From contig WGMG01000006.1 in assembly GCA_016125185.1 (NCBI GenBank), positions 1,426,001 through 1,490,000 on the forward strand: a DNA stretch of 64,000 nt, in the 5' to 3' direction. The position numbers and the translations under genes are program-made. The notes below the pieces were generated by a model, which saw nothing but the letters and a program-made list of their open reading frames with translations, ran no database searches and was not told the origin of the DNA. Position 1 is the stretch's first letter; each line of letters starts with the position of its first letter. This document shows positions 54,295 to 63,348 of this stretch, one piece after another. The DNA comes from Armatimonadota bacterium (GTDB taxonomy: Bacteria > Armatimonadota > Fimbriimonadia > Fimbriimonadales > Fimbriimonadaceae).

Positions 54295-54952
54295 GAATGT
54301 ATCCTTTTCCACGCACAGTGTGAATGATCCTCGTTCCCCCGTAGGCTTCCGTCTTCTTGCGCACGTAGTTGACGTAAAGCTCAACGATGTTGTCGTCCCG
54401 GTAACCATCGTCGCCCCACACCTTTTGCAGGAGAATTCGCTTTGACAAGACCTCGTCTGGACAGCGAAGAAATGCCTCAAGCAACTGGAATTCGGTCGCC
54501 GAAAAATGCAGGTCTCGGTTGCCACGCGTGGCCTTTCGGGCCGAAGTATCGAGCCGAAAATCACCCCAGACGAGTTCGGTGGCCGTATCTCGCGACCGCC
54601 TGAGAGCCGCCTTGACTCTCGCCAATAACTCTTCCAGCTTGAACGGCTTGATCAGATAGTCGTCTCCACCCGCCTCGAGACCCCGCACCACGTCCTTCGT
54701 CTTATCCTTGGCGCTGAGGTAGATCACCGGAGTCTTGACACCCTGACGTCGCATTTCCTCGACCATCGCGAACCCGTTCATGGCGGGCATCATCACGTCC
54801 ACCAACATCAAATCGACTTCGCGGCTAAGAGCCAGCCCCTCGGTTCCGTTTGTGGCGCTGGCGCACCGATAGCCGCTTTCCGACAGAACTTGCGTCAAGA
54901 GGTTCCCCATTTCCGGCTCGTCTTCCACTACTGCAATCAGTGCGCCCGCCAT
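54269..54952 (-). CDS. OmpR/PhoB-family response regulator
   Basis: The 227-residue protein has a receiver with the acidic pair in LIAVVEDEPEMGNLLT, phospho-acceptor Asp52 in LMLVDVMMPAMNGF, and the Lys in DDYLIKPFKLEELLARVKAA. The winged-helix output has RDLHFSATEFQLLEAFLRCP, KRILLQKVWGDDGYRDDNIV and ELYVNYVRKKTEAYGGTRII. It starts 11 bases after the PepSY stop and overlaps the kinase gene. Control of the divergent efflux genes is inferred from arrangement. Confidence 0.95.
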   Translation of the reverse strand: MAGALIAVVEDEPEMGNLLTQVLSESGYRCASATNGTEGLALSREVDLMLVDVMMPAMNGFAMVEEMRRQGVKTPVIYLSAKDKTKDVVRGLEAGGDDYLIKPFKLEELLARVKAALRRSRDTATELVWGDFRLDTSARKATRGNRDLHFSATEFQLLEAFLRCPDEVLSKRILLQKVWGDDGYRDDNIVELYVNYVRKKTEAYGGTRIIHTVRGKGYILADREPEP

Positions 54953-54963
54953 TCGTAGTTAGC

Positions 54964-55320
54964 TTACTTCGCCATGCGCGTAAGCACTTCCTTGAGTTCC
55001 TTGGCCTCATCAGCCGGGCTGGCCGCTTCAGAGTCGCCCACCTTTCCGGTAACCGGATCAACATCGACTTCGAGGAGCTTATGATTCTTGGCGACGATGA
55101 CGCCGTACACCCAATGTCCCTCGTCGAATTCGAAAACGGCCATACCAGCCTTGCCGCCAAATTTGGCTTCCGCCGCCTGCATCGCTTGCACCGGCGTGAT
55201 AGATGCGGCTGGCTTCACCTTCGGAGCTTGAGCTTCGGCTCGCTGACTGATCGTGACGAGCAGGTTTACGGCTCCGATTGCGGCGAGAAGGCCAACGAAT
55301 ACTTTGGTTTTGGGTCTCAT
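54964..55320 (-). CDS. PepSY-domain exported protein
   Basis: The 118-residue protein has a signal peptide or signal anchor (VFVGLLAAIGAVNLLVTISQ), then the PepSY domain: SITPVQAMQAAEAKFGGKA, VFEFDEGHWVYGVIVAKNHK and LLEVDVDPVTGKV. Small PepSY proteins are often encoded in front of OmpR-type two-component systems and may modulate the sensor or protect against periplasmic proteases. AGGAAG lies before the ATG. It is the first gene of the PepSY-regulator-kinase operon. Confidence 0.88.
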   Translation of the reverse strand: MRPKTKVFVGLLAAIGAVNLLVTISQRAEAQAPKVKPAASITPVQAMQAAEAKFGGKAGMAVFEFDEGHWVYGVIVAKNHKLLEVDVDPVTGKVGDSEAASPADEAKELKEVLTRMAK

Positions 55321-55349
55321 AGTTCTTCCTGGACTCTTGAGTGAGGCCG

Positions 55350-55377
55350 ATCCTATTCAACTCAATTTCTTTGACAA
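55350..55377 (-). promoter_or_regulatory. Possible promoter of the PepSY-regulator-kinase operon
   Basis: On the reverse strand TTGTCA (55377-55372) and TAGGAT (55355-55350) are 16 bases apart, about 30 bases upstream of the PepSY start. An inverted repeat AGCCTT/AAGGCT lies just upstream at 55380-55393. Both elements deviate from consensus. Confidence 0.4.
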
Positions 55378-55497
55378 GCAGCCTTAGAAGGCTCACAGCT
55401 TTGATTAAGGCGCGCCGTAGCTTAGAGATTTCACAGCATTGCGGGAGTTTGGGTACGCGAAGATAGTAAGGTGAGTTCATCAGAGGGAGACCACTTC

Positions 55498-56697
55498 ATG
55501 AGGAAGCACGCCAGGATTCTTTTCATCGGCTTCGGAATCTTCGGCTTTGGGTTGACTCAAGCCCAAAGCGCGACCGAACTCGTTCAATCGGCACTCAAGA
55601 ACCGTGACAAGATCAGGGCGGCTCGGCTGCAGATTGCGGCCGCCAAGAACACGTCGAATAGCCTTGGCGCATTCCCAATGACTCGTCTGGAAGCTGGGAG
55701 CGGCACGCGACCCGACGTCGCCGGAGGCGAGGAACTAACCCTCTTCCAACCTTTCGACCTCTTCGGAAAGGCAAAAGCGGCCCGGCAGGGCGGCGACGCC
55801 GACATCAAAGTTGCGGAAGCTGACTTTCGCCAAGCCGAACTCTCGGTGCAAACGGAAGTCCTGACGGCTTACGCAAACCTGGGCAGCGCTCGTCAAAACC
55901 TTCAGAACTCAAAAGATCAGTTGGATATCGTTAAGGCAGTCGAAGCGGCGACGAAGAGCAGGGTGGAGGCTCGCGCCCTTCCCGAGATCCAATTGACGAG
56001 AGCGCAGTTGGAGGTGGAAAAAGCTAACCAGTCAGTCCTCGACCGCCAAGCCGATTTCGACGCAGCTTTGGTCAAACTCCGTCAGACAACCGGCATCTCC
56101 GATCCCCTCGAGACCGACGCCAACATCGAATTTATCTCCTCACCCGAGGTAGCAACCGGACCTGAAAAACGCCGCCCCGAGCTTCTGGCCCTGGGAGCGC
56201 AGATGGCTGGATTGCGAGCCGAGGAGAAACAGGCCAAGCTGAGCTTGGCACCGGACGTCGAGTTGCAGGGACGGCGAAGCCCTTGGGCCGATCCCGAAAT
56301 GTACGGCGTTCGCCTGCAGTTCGTAGTCCCCTTGTGGGACCATGGAGCCTCGCGACAAAGGCAGCAAGCAGCGAAGCGGAAACAAGACGCGGCTGAACTT
56401 GAATATGCCGATCTTTTGAAGCAGGTTCAAGCCGAAATTGAGGCGTCCAAGCTGCAGTATGAAGCCGCACAAAAGGCTGTCACAACCTACCAAAAACTGG
56501 CGGACGGAGCCCGTGACCTGTTGACCAAAATCCAAAGTGGCTTCGAACTCGGAGCAAGCTCGCTCATCGAGGTTTGGGACGCCAAGCGAGCGTACGCCGA
56601 TGCCCTCGACGAACTATCCGCCGCTCGCCTGAAGCGGGACCTAGCCGCCACTGACCTCTATGCCGCCGAAGGCCAAATTCTGGGAGAGAAGGCATGA
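55498..56697 (+). CDS. TolC-family outer-membrane efflux protein
   Basis: The 399-residue exported protein (signal peptide residues about 1-24) has two outer-membrane efflux repeats with long coiled-coil helices: QAELSVQTEVLTAYANLGSA and QADFDAALVKLRQTTGI in the first, QVQAEIEASKLQYEAAQKAV and LTKIQSGFELGASSLIEVWD in the second. It forms the outer exit duct of a tripartite pump with the two following genes, to which it is joined by four-base overlaps. GAGGGAGA precedes the ATG at 55498. Confidence 0.9.
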   Translation: MRKHARILFIGFGIFGFGLTQAQSATELVQSALKNRDKIRAARLQIAAAKNTSNSLGAFPMTRLEAGSGTRPDVAGGEELTLFQPFDLFGKAKAARQGGDADIKVAEADFRQAELSVQTEVLTAYANLGSARQNLQNSKDQLDIVKAVEAATKSRVEARALPEIQLTRAQLEVEKANQSVLDRQADFDAALVKLRQTTGISDPLETDANIEFISSPEVATGPEKRRPELLALGAQMAGLRAEEKQAKLSLAPDVELQGRRSPWADPEMYGVRLQFVVPLWDHGASRQRQQAAKRKQDAAELEYADLLKQVQAEIEASKLQYEAAQKAVTTYQKLADGARDLLTKIQSGFELGASSLIEVWDAKRAYADALDELSAARLKRDLAATDLYAAEGQILGEKA

Positions 56698-58241
56698 AGA
56701 AGATTCTTTTATTCGCCTTGTTTGGTGCCTTACTGGTCGGTTGTGGACCAAAGGGCGGCTCCGAGGAAGGGGAAGGCGCTGCCGTCGATGCGGTGGTGAC
56801 CGTCGATATGGCAACCGCCACCACCCGATCGGTTCGCGATCTGCTTCCAATCGATGGCTCGTACGTCCTCGCCACCAACGACTTCGCCAAACTTGCCCCG
56901 CAAACCTCGGGACGATTACTTGATGTTTATGTGAAGGAGGGCGACGCGATCAAGCAGGGCCAACTCCTGGCAAAGATCGACACTTCGGTTCAGGATGCCG
57001 AACGTTCGAGCGCCGTCTCCGGCTCTGCCGCTGCTGACGCGCAAGCCAAGCAGAGTCAGGCATCGTTCCAAGCGGCGAAAGCCGAATACGAGGCCACGGT
57101 ACGCGCCGCTAAACTGAACCTTGAAACAACGGTTACGGAAGAAAACAGCTCGGTCGATCAAGCCAAAGTCGATCTCGACCGCATCCGCGCTGGAGCTCGA
57201 CCGCAGGAAATCGCCCAAGCGGAACAAGCCGTGAAGCAAGCCAAAGTCACTCGTGACAAGGCAAAGATCGATGCCGACCGTGACCAGAAGCTTCTGAAGG
57301 ACGGTCTGGTTTCTGGACAGCAAGCCGACGCCAGCAAAGCCGCGTTTGAAGTCGCCGAGTCAGCCCTGACCCAAGCCAAATCGCAACTCGATTTGCTGAA
57401 GGCTGGAGCACGCCCCGAAGAATTGAAAGCCGCTGAACTGCGGTATCAGTCGGCGGTGGACCTGCGAAAGAAGAGGATCGACCTCGCCAAGGCGAACCTG
57501 GAGCAAGCCCAAAAGGCCTCCCTAGGGGTAGACGCCAAACGTCAGGAAGCCCTGGCGACGGCGCTCGCCGCACAGGGCAAGCGGTCCGACTCCTCAGCGG
57601 CGGCCGGCATGGCGGCTTACGGCGACATCCGAGCGCCATTCGACGGCGTTGTGACGAGGAAGCTCCTTGGCAAGGGTGCCTCGGTCGATTCGACCACACC
57701 GGTCCTCGAGGTCGCCCGCAAGAATGCGTTGGTTGAGTTCCTCGGGCAAACCTCCCCCCGAAACAGCACGAAGATTCGCGAGGGTATGTCTGTTCTGATC
57801 GAAGGCACGGACGACGAAGCTGGAATCGTTCGGTCGGTCGGCGTCGCCGACCCTCAATCGGGTCAAGTCCCCATCCGAATTGTCTTCAACCATCCGCCCG
57901 CCCACGTTTCGGCAGGGCTCTACGCTCGCGTCGATCTCGTCTTACGGCACATTTCGAACGCCATCGTCATTCCCGATGGTGCGATTGTCACGCGCGACGA
58001 CAAAAAGGTTGCGTTCGTGGTCGAAGGCGACGAAGCGAAGATGCGAGAGATTGACCTCGGCCCGTCGGAAGGCGGCTTCACTGCCGTCGAAAAGGGTATC
58101 AAGCCGGGCGAGAAAGTCGTCATTGTTGGGCAGCACGAACTCTCTGATGGAGCCAAAGTACAGGATGCCGCCGCCCAACCCGACGAGAAGGCTGCTCCCG
58201 CTGGAGACAAGAAGCCGGCCAAGCAGGGAGACGGCGATTGA
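56694..58241 (+). CDS. RND periplasmic adaptor (HlyD/MFP family)
   Basis: The 515-residue lipoprotein (lipobox LVGC near residue 17) links pump and TolC channel. The first lipoyl half is LLDVYVKEGDAIKQGQLLAK. A very long helical hairpin follows (about 110-300), with two repeats of the form AGARPQEIAQAEQAVKQAKV and AGARPEELKAAELRYQSAVD. The second lipoyl half is GDIRAPFDGVVTRKLLGKGA. The beta-barrel and membrane-proximal domains have VSAGLYARVDLVLR and VEKGIKPGEKVVIVGQHEL. The long hairpin is larger than in most RND adaptors. The tail is Lys/Ala/Pro-rich. Confidence 0.92.
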   Translation: MKKILLFALFGALLVGCGPKGGSEEGEGAAVDAVVTVDMATATTRSVRDLLPIDGSYVLATNDFAKLAPQTSGRLLDVYVKEGDAIKQGQLLAKIDTSVQDAERSSAVSGSAAADAQAKQSQASFQAAKAEYEATVRAAKLNLETTVTEENSSVDQAKVDLDRIRAGARPQEIAQAEQAVKQAKVTRDKAKIDADRDQKLLKDGLVSGQQADASKAAFEVAESALTQAKSQLDLLKAGARPEELKAAELRYQSAVDLRKKRIDLAKANLEQAQKASLGVDAKRQEALATALAAQGKRSDSSAAAGMAAYGDIRAPFDGVVTRKLLGKGASVDSTTPVLEVARKNALVEFLGQTSPRNSTKIREGMSVLIEGTDDEAGIVRSVGVADPQSGQVPIRIVFNHPPAHVSAGLYARVDLVLRHISNAIVIPDGAIVTRDDKKVAFVVEGDEAKMREIDLGPSEGGFTAVEKGIKPGEKVVIVGQHELSDGAKVQDAAAQPDEKAAPAGDKKPAKQGDGD

Positions 58242-61200
58242 AACTCACGGATTGGGCCATACGGAACATCCGTCCAATCGTCTTTCTCACGACCATTCTT
58301 TGTCTGGCCGGAGCAGCGATGTATGCGTCGTTCCCGGTCTCCATCCTCCCCGACGTAACATTTCCCCGCGTCGTCGTCGTCGCTGAGGCAGGTAGCCGAC
58401 CGACCAAAGTTATCGACGTCACCGTCGCCGCTCCGTTGGAGGAGGCCTTCGCCACCATTCCCAACGTAAAACGGGTTCGGTCAAAGACCAAGCCGGGCTC
58501 GACCGAGATTTCGGTGGACTTTCTCGACGGCACCGACGTCATCCAAGCCGAACAACTCGTCAACGCGAAGGTCAACGAGGTTCGTCCTCTCCTCCCGTCC
58601 GAGACGCTGACCGAAGTCGAGCGCATGAACCCGACCGTATTCCCTGTGCTAGGGCTTACGGTCAAGTCTAAGTCGCTCACGCAAACTGAACTTTGGAGTC
58701 TGGCTCGCTACACCCTTCGACCCAGGCTCGCCCGAGTGGATGGCGTCGCCCGCGTCGTGGTCCAGGGTGGACGTCCGCCCGAAATAGCGGTGACGCTTCG
58801 GCCTACCGATATGGCGGCCGCCGGGGTCACGAATACCGAGGTCGTATCGGCCATCCAAGCCAGCAACATCGTCCGGGCCGTCGGGCGAATCGACCACGAA
58901 TTCAAGCAGTATCAGGTTCTGGTGGACAGCGAGCGTCAATCGGCGGCAGATATCGCAAAGATTGTGGTCGGCCAGCGAAACGGTGCACCGATCCAGCTAA
59001 GCGACATTGCCACCGTCCAGCCCTCGACCGAAGATCGCACCACGATTGTGTCGGCCAATGGCAAGGAATCGGTGCTCATCAACGTCATTCGCCAGCCCAG
59101 CGCCAACAGTGTGGCGATGGTGGATGCCGTTAACCAGGAGCTTCAAAAGCTCCGTTCCAGCCTGCCGAGCGACGTCGAAGTCGGCCTCTACTACGATCAA
59201 TCGGTCCTTATCAAGGAGGCGGTTTCCAGCGTCCGCGATGCCGTCATCATCGGCGCAATCCTCTCGGTTTTCGTCCTCACCGTCTTCCTGCGAAACGTCC
59301 GCGCAACGGTTGTCACCGCTAGCATCATCCCGATCACGCTCCTCGTCACGTTCGTGCTGATGCGACTGTCGGGACTCACTCTCAATCTCATGACGCTCGG
59401 TGCCCTGGCAGTTGGAATCGGACTCGTAATCGACGACGCCATCGTCGTTGTCGAGGCCGTGTTCCGCCATCTTGGACCCGACGTTTCCGTCAAGCGCGCC
59501 GTGCAGGAGGCGTCCAGCCATATCTCCGCGCCGATGGTCTCCTCTACACTCACGACCGTCGTCGTCTTCCTTCCGCTGGCGTTTCTTCAGGGTGTCGCTG
59601 GAGCATTCTTCATGGCGCTTGCCCTTACGCTGACGATCGCCCTCCTTGTTTCGCTCGCCTTGGCGCTCTGCGTGAGCCCAAGTTTGTGCGCGGGATTCCT
59701 CCGCTACAGCCACGGCCTCCACGAAGAAGGTCGCTTCTTCACCTGGGTTACCCGGCGATACGAAGCGTCCCTGCGGTGGATGCTGAAGCATCGCTGGATC
59801 GTCCTGCCAATCGGGTTGGTCACCATCCTTGGAACCGTCTTCATGGCCGGTCGCCTGCAGTCGGGCTTTATGCCCGAAATCGACGAGGGCGCGTTTGTCC
59901 TTGACTACTGGAGTCCGCCCGGCACGTCGCTGGACGAAAGCGACCGCCTTCTTAGCCAGGTCGACAAGATTCTGGCCGAAACGCCGGAAGTGTCTTCTTT
60001 CTCGCGTCGAACCGGGGCCGAACTGGGTTTTGCCATCACGGAAACCAACCGCGGCGACTACGCCGTCATGCTCAAGCCTAATAGAGATCGATCCATCGAC
60101 GACGTGATTTCCGAGGTTCGAGCAAAGGTTCAAGAGCAGGTCCCGTCGCTAGATGTTGATTTCATCCAAGTTCTTCAAGACCTGATCGGCGACCTGGCTG
60201 GAAACCCCGACCCTATCGAAATCCGCGTATTCGGTGAGAACAAACAGGACATCGAATCCCTGGCCGACAAGCTGGTGGAAAAGCTTTCGAACGTCAAGGG
60301 CTTGGCCGACGTCAAGTCGGGAGCCATCGAGTCCGGTCCGCAGATGCAGTTCGTCCCGAACGATGTCGAGATCGGGCGGCGGGGCATGAACAGCGATGAA
60401 CTGGCCGACCAGCTTAATGCTTCCCTTCTCGGCACGGTCGCGACTGAGGTCGTCCAAGGCGACCGCCAAATCGCGGTTCGCGTTCGCTTGCCTATCGCTA
60501 ACCGCTCCACTCTCAAGGCTCTGGAGACTCTTCCCGTCAGCACACCTTCTGGCATCGTCCAACTTGGCGATCTTGGCGAGATTAAGCTGATTCCCGGCAC
60601 CACCCAATCCACCCACGAAGACCAGCGACGCTTGGTCGCTGTAACCGCGAGGCTCGAAGGTGTTGACCTTGGAACGGCGGTCAAGGAAGTCAAAGGCGTA
60701 TTGGCCCAGGTAAAGCCGCCCCCCGGTGTCACGCTCGACCTGGCCGGACAATACCTCAGTCAGCAGGACTCGTTCCGTAACCTGACCTTGGTGCTCGCCG
60801 CTTCGGTCATCCTCGTCTTCTCGGTCATGCTGTTCCAGTTCCGACGCTTCGAGGCTCCGACCGTCATCCTCCTGCTGATGCCGTTGGCGATGTTTGGCGC
60901 GGTTCTGGCCCTATGGATCACCGGTACCGCGCTCAATGTCAGTTCCTTCATGGGCGTCATCATGCTTGCAGGAATCGTCGTCAAGAACGGAATCCTGCTC
61001 CTCGACCAAGCTCAAAACGCTTGGGAAAAGGGCGAAAGCGCCGATGTTGCCGTCATCAGCGCGGGTCGGACTCGCTTGCGCCCGATCCTGATGACGACCC
61101 TTACTGCCGTACTCGGCCTTTTGCCCCTCGCGTTTGGCATTGGGGCGGGTGCGGAGATGCAGAAACCCCTCGCCGTCGCCGTCGTGGGAGGGCTCCTCTT

Positions 61201-61285
61201 CTCCACCCTCATCACGCTCCTGCTCGGCCCCACGATTTACGCCGCCGTTTTGCGGCGCAAAAAATCAATTCAAGAGACAGACTAA
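58238..61285 (+). CDS. RND-family efflux permease (AcrB/HAE1-like)
   Basis: The 1015-residue inner-membrane pump starts at a TTG overlapping the adaptor stop (TTGA). It has twelve helices with two large periplasmic loops. The first helix is followed by FPVSILPDVTFPRVVVVAEA, the proton-relay region has GLVIDDAIVVVEAVFRHL (two Asp in helix 4), and the second half has FMGVIMLAGIVVKNGILLLD and GRTRLRPILMTTLTAVLGLL. Together with the TolC and adaptor genes it forms a complete tripartite exporter. The absence of the metal-binding methionine pattern of CusA cannot be firmly checked by eye, so drug or lipid export is only the more likely role. Confidence 0.94.
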   Translation: MKLTDWAIRNIRPIVFLTTILCLAGAAMYASFPVSILPDVTFPRVVVVAEAGSRPTKVIDVTVAAPLEEAFATIPNVKRVRSKTKPGSTEISVDFLDGTDVIQAEQLVNAKVNEVRPLLPSETLTEVERMNPTVFPVLGLTVKSKSLTQTELWSLARYTLRPRLARVDGVARVVVQGGRPPEIAVTLRPTDMAAAGVTNTEVVSAIQASNIVRAVGRIDHEFKQYQVLVDSERQSAADIAKIVVGQRNGAPIQLSDIATVQPSTEDRTTIVSANGKESVLINVIRQPSANSVAMVDAVNQELQKLRSSLPSDVEVGLYYDQSVLIKEAVSSVRDAVIIGAILSVFVLTVFLRNVRATVVTASIIPITLLVTFVLMRLSGLTLNLMTLGALAVGIGLVIDDAIVVVEAVFRHLGPDVSVKRAVQEASSHISAPMVSSTLTTVVVFLPLAFLQGVAGAFFMALALTLTIALLVSLALALCVSPSLCAGFLRYSHGLHEEGRFFTWVTRRYEASLRWMLKHRWIVLPIGLVTILGTVFMAGRLQSGFMPEIDEGAFVLDYWSPPGTSLDESDRLLSQVDKILAETPEVSSFSRRTGAELGFAITETNRGDYAVMLKPNRDRSIDDVISEVRAKVQEQVPSLDVDFIQVLQDLIGDLAGNPDPIEIRVFGENKQDIESLADKLVEKLSNVKGLADVKSGAIESGPQMQFVPNDVEIGRRGMNSDELADQLNASLLGTVATEVVQGDRQIAVRVRLPIANRSTLKALETLPVSTPSGIVQLGDLGEIKLIPGTTQSTHEDQRRLVAVTARLEGVDLGTAVKEVKGVLAQVKPPPGVTLDLAGQYLSQQDSFRNLTLVLAASVILVFSVMLFQFRRFEAPTVILLLMPLAMFGAVLALWITGTALNVSSFMGVIMLAGIVVKNGILLLDQAQNAWEKGESADVAVISAGRTRLRPILMTTLTAVLGLLPLAFGIGAGAEMQKPLAVAVVGGLLFSTLITLLLGPTIYAAVLRRKKSIQETD

Positions 61286-61287
61286 AA

Positions 61288-62268
61288 ATGCTTACCTTTC
61301 TACCCCTCTTTCTTCCGCCTCCCTCGGCACCTACTTTTGAGATCAAGCGACAATTCTCGGTTACCGGCGACGGAGGCTGGGACTATCTGACCGTCGATCC
61401 CGACTCAAAGCGGCTTTTCATCACACGTGGGACTCACGTGCAGGTCATGGACACCGAATCTGGCAAGTTGATTACGGACATTCCTGACACGCCAGGAGTC
61501 CACGGCGTAGCCCTCGATAAGGCCGCCAACAAGGGGTTCATTAGCAATGGACGAGACGATTCCGTTTCGATCATCGACCTGAAGACCCTCAAAGAAACTT
61601 CTCGCGTCAAAGTGGGCCAGGGCCCCGACGCGATCCTCTTTGATTCCTCATCCAACACCGTCTTTTCCTTCAATGGACGAAGCCACAATGCCTCGGCCAT
61701 CGATGCGAAGTCGGGCAAGGTCCGCGGAGAGGTCGCCCTCGAAGGCAAGCCGGAGGACGGCATTAGCGATGGCAAAGGCGACGTCTACGTGAACCTGGAA
61801 GACAAGAGCGAGGTCGTCGAATTCGACGCCAAGTCGTTGAAGGTCCTGAAGCGATGGAGCCTTGCGCCCGGTGAAGAGCCAACCGGCATTGCCTATGACG
61901 CCAAGAAGGGCCTCGTCTTCTCTGCCTGCGGCAACGCCATGCTCGCGGTGTCGGACGCAAAGACCGGGAAGGTGCTCCAAACCACGCCGACAGGCGACGG
62001 AACCGACTATGCGGGATACGACCCTTCTTCGGGGACGGTGTTCACCTCCAACGGCGAGGGCACGCTTTCGGTCGTTCAGGCGAGTAGCGGCAAGTACTCC
62101 ACGGTCCAAAACCTGAAGACCAAAACGAGCGCCCGAACGATGGCCGTCGATGCCAAACATCACTTGATCTACCTCATTGCCGCCGACTTTGAAGCGCCAC
62201 AACCGGGCCGACGCCGCGGTGCCATGAAACCGAACTCGGCGATAATTCTGGTTGTGGGGGTTAAGTAG
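61288..62268 (+). CDS. YncE-like beta-propeller protein
   Basis: The 326-residue protein follows the RND gene by two bases and probably belongs to its operon. A short hydrophobic start (MLTFLPLFLPPPSAP) may be a signal. The rest is a seven-bladed propeller with blades such as WDYLTVDPDSKRLFITRGTH, GVALDKAANKGFISNGRDDS and GIAYDAKKGLVFSACGNAM. Such YVTN/YncE propellers often accompany outer-membrane transport genes but have no agreed function; a scaffold or substrate-binding role is possible. Confidence 0.85.
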   Translation: MLTFLPLFLPPPSAPTFEIKRQFSVTGDGGWDYLTVDPDSKRLFITRGTHVQVMDTESGKLITDIPDTPGVHGVALDKAANKGFISNGRDDSVSIIDLKTLKETSRVKVGQGPDAILFDSSSNTVFSFNGRSHNASAIDAKSGKVRGEVALEGKPEDGISDGKGDVYVNLEDKSEVVEFDAKSLKVLKRWSLAPGEEPTGIAYDAKKGLVFSACGNAMLAVSDAKTGKVLQTTPTGDGTDYAGYDPSSGTVFTSNGEGTLSVVQASSGKYSTVQNLKTKTSARTMAVDAKHHLIYLIAADFEAPQPGRRRGAMKPNSAIILVVGVK

Positions 62269-62277
62269 CCGCCCCGC

Positions 62278-63264
62278 CTATTGGGAGGGAGACCGAAACT
62301 CTTCGTCGAAGGCTTTCTTGGGTAGGTCCATTTCTGGGTCCTTCACGCCTTGCAAAGCCTTCCAAATCTGGTCGGCAGTAGCCTTCGGACCAGCGATGGC
62401 CTTCCCTTTCTTGATCGCGGTATCCACGAGGCTCCAATGCTCCAACTCACGGATGCCGCGCTTGCGCTTACCCATCGGATTCGAGTTCAGCCAGTCGATG
62501 GCGATCTGGGCATCGACCTTCTGCACGGCTTCGGCCTTGGCGGCCTCATAGTCGTCCATCTCCTCCCAAACATCGTTGATCGCCTGATCAAAGAGTCGGT
62601 CGAGTTCCTCATCGTTAGCCGCGTTGTTCCCGCTTAGGACGCCAACGATGGAGTTGGTGCCCTTCGCCCCACCCAAATGGGGAATCTGCACCCATGCCAG
62701 GCTGATAAGGGCCAAAAAGACGGCGACCAGAGTCAGAAGCTTGGTGTAACGAAGACTCCGGCGGCGGCGAACCCCTGTTCCCCAGGTGTAAATCTCGATG
62801 GGATTTTCGATGCCCTTAAGCTGAACTTTGCCCTGCTTAACCGGGTCGGGTAGGCCCTGGGCCTCGATGAGATCGACGACAATCTTGCTGGCGCAGACCG
62901 AGCCGGGCGTTGAGATCGCCTCCAGGCGCGAGCAAACGTTCACTGCGTCACCGTACGCGTCTCCTTCGGCACGGGTCACTTCGCCCGCGTGAATCGCCAT
63001 CCGATGCTTCAGCGTCGAGTTCTCAAGATCGACCTGCGAGTCGATGCAGGCCCGAACCGCCTTCGGCGCGCTGGCAAAGAGGGCGAGGATTCCGTCGCCC
63101 GCGACCTTGACGACTTCCCCTCCATTTCGGGTGATGTGGTCGCGAATAATCTCGATGTCCGAACGGAGGAGTGACAGCACCTGCGGCTCGTTGGTCCGCA
63201 TGAGTTCGGTAAAACCCGCAACATCCGTCATGACAACGGTTTTTAGGGATTGTTGGACTGTCAC
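62278..63264 (-). CDS. Class III adenylate/guanylate cyclase with N-terminal catalytic domain
   Basis: From a GTG at 63264 the protein has 328 residues. The cyclase domain comes first (residues 8-160): metal Asp14 in VVMTDVAGFTELM, Asp57 in EVVKVAGDGILALFASAPKA, and GDAYGDAVNVCSRLEAI with Asn109 and Arg113 for the transition state, then LKGIENPIEIYTW. All key residues for activity are present. One transmembrane helix (about 174-193) and a 130-residue C-terminal part of unknown function follow. The start is uncertain because no Shine-Dalgarno is seen. It is divergent from the carboxylase gene. Confidence 0.85.
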   Translation of the reverse strand: MTVQQSLKTVVMTDVAGFTELMRTNEPQVLSLLRSDIEIIRDHITRNGGEVVKVAGDGILALFASAPKAVRACIDSQVDLENSTLKHRMAIHAGEVTRAEGDAYGDAVNVCSRLEAISTPGSVCASKIVVDLIEAQGLPDPVKQGKVQLKGIENPIEIYTWGTGVRRRRSLRYTKLLTLVAVFLALISLAWVQIPHLGGAKGTNSIVGVLSGNNAANDEELDRLFDQAINDVWEEMDDYEAAKAEAVQKVDAQIAIDWLNSNPMGKRKRGIRELEHWSLVDTAIKKGKAIAGPKATADQIWKALQGVKDPEMDLPKKAFDEEFRSPSQ

Positions 63265-63348
63265 TAACGCAATAGCATAACGAACAATCCCGATCCTTCG
63301 TTCGCCCCACGCCGACAAATCTGGACGCGGCGGTAACATTTCTTTACT

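Noticed and set aside
55371-55398. Plus-strand promoter TTGACA at 55371 for the TolC operon
   Set aside because: No acceptable -10 lies 16-18 bases downstream; the site fits better as part of the reverse-strand promoter region.
58997-60133. Minus-strand open frame of about 380 codons
   Set aside because: Antisense to the RND permease, whose sequence is well conserved; the frame is an Asp/Glu/Arg-rich shadow.
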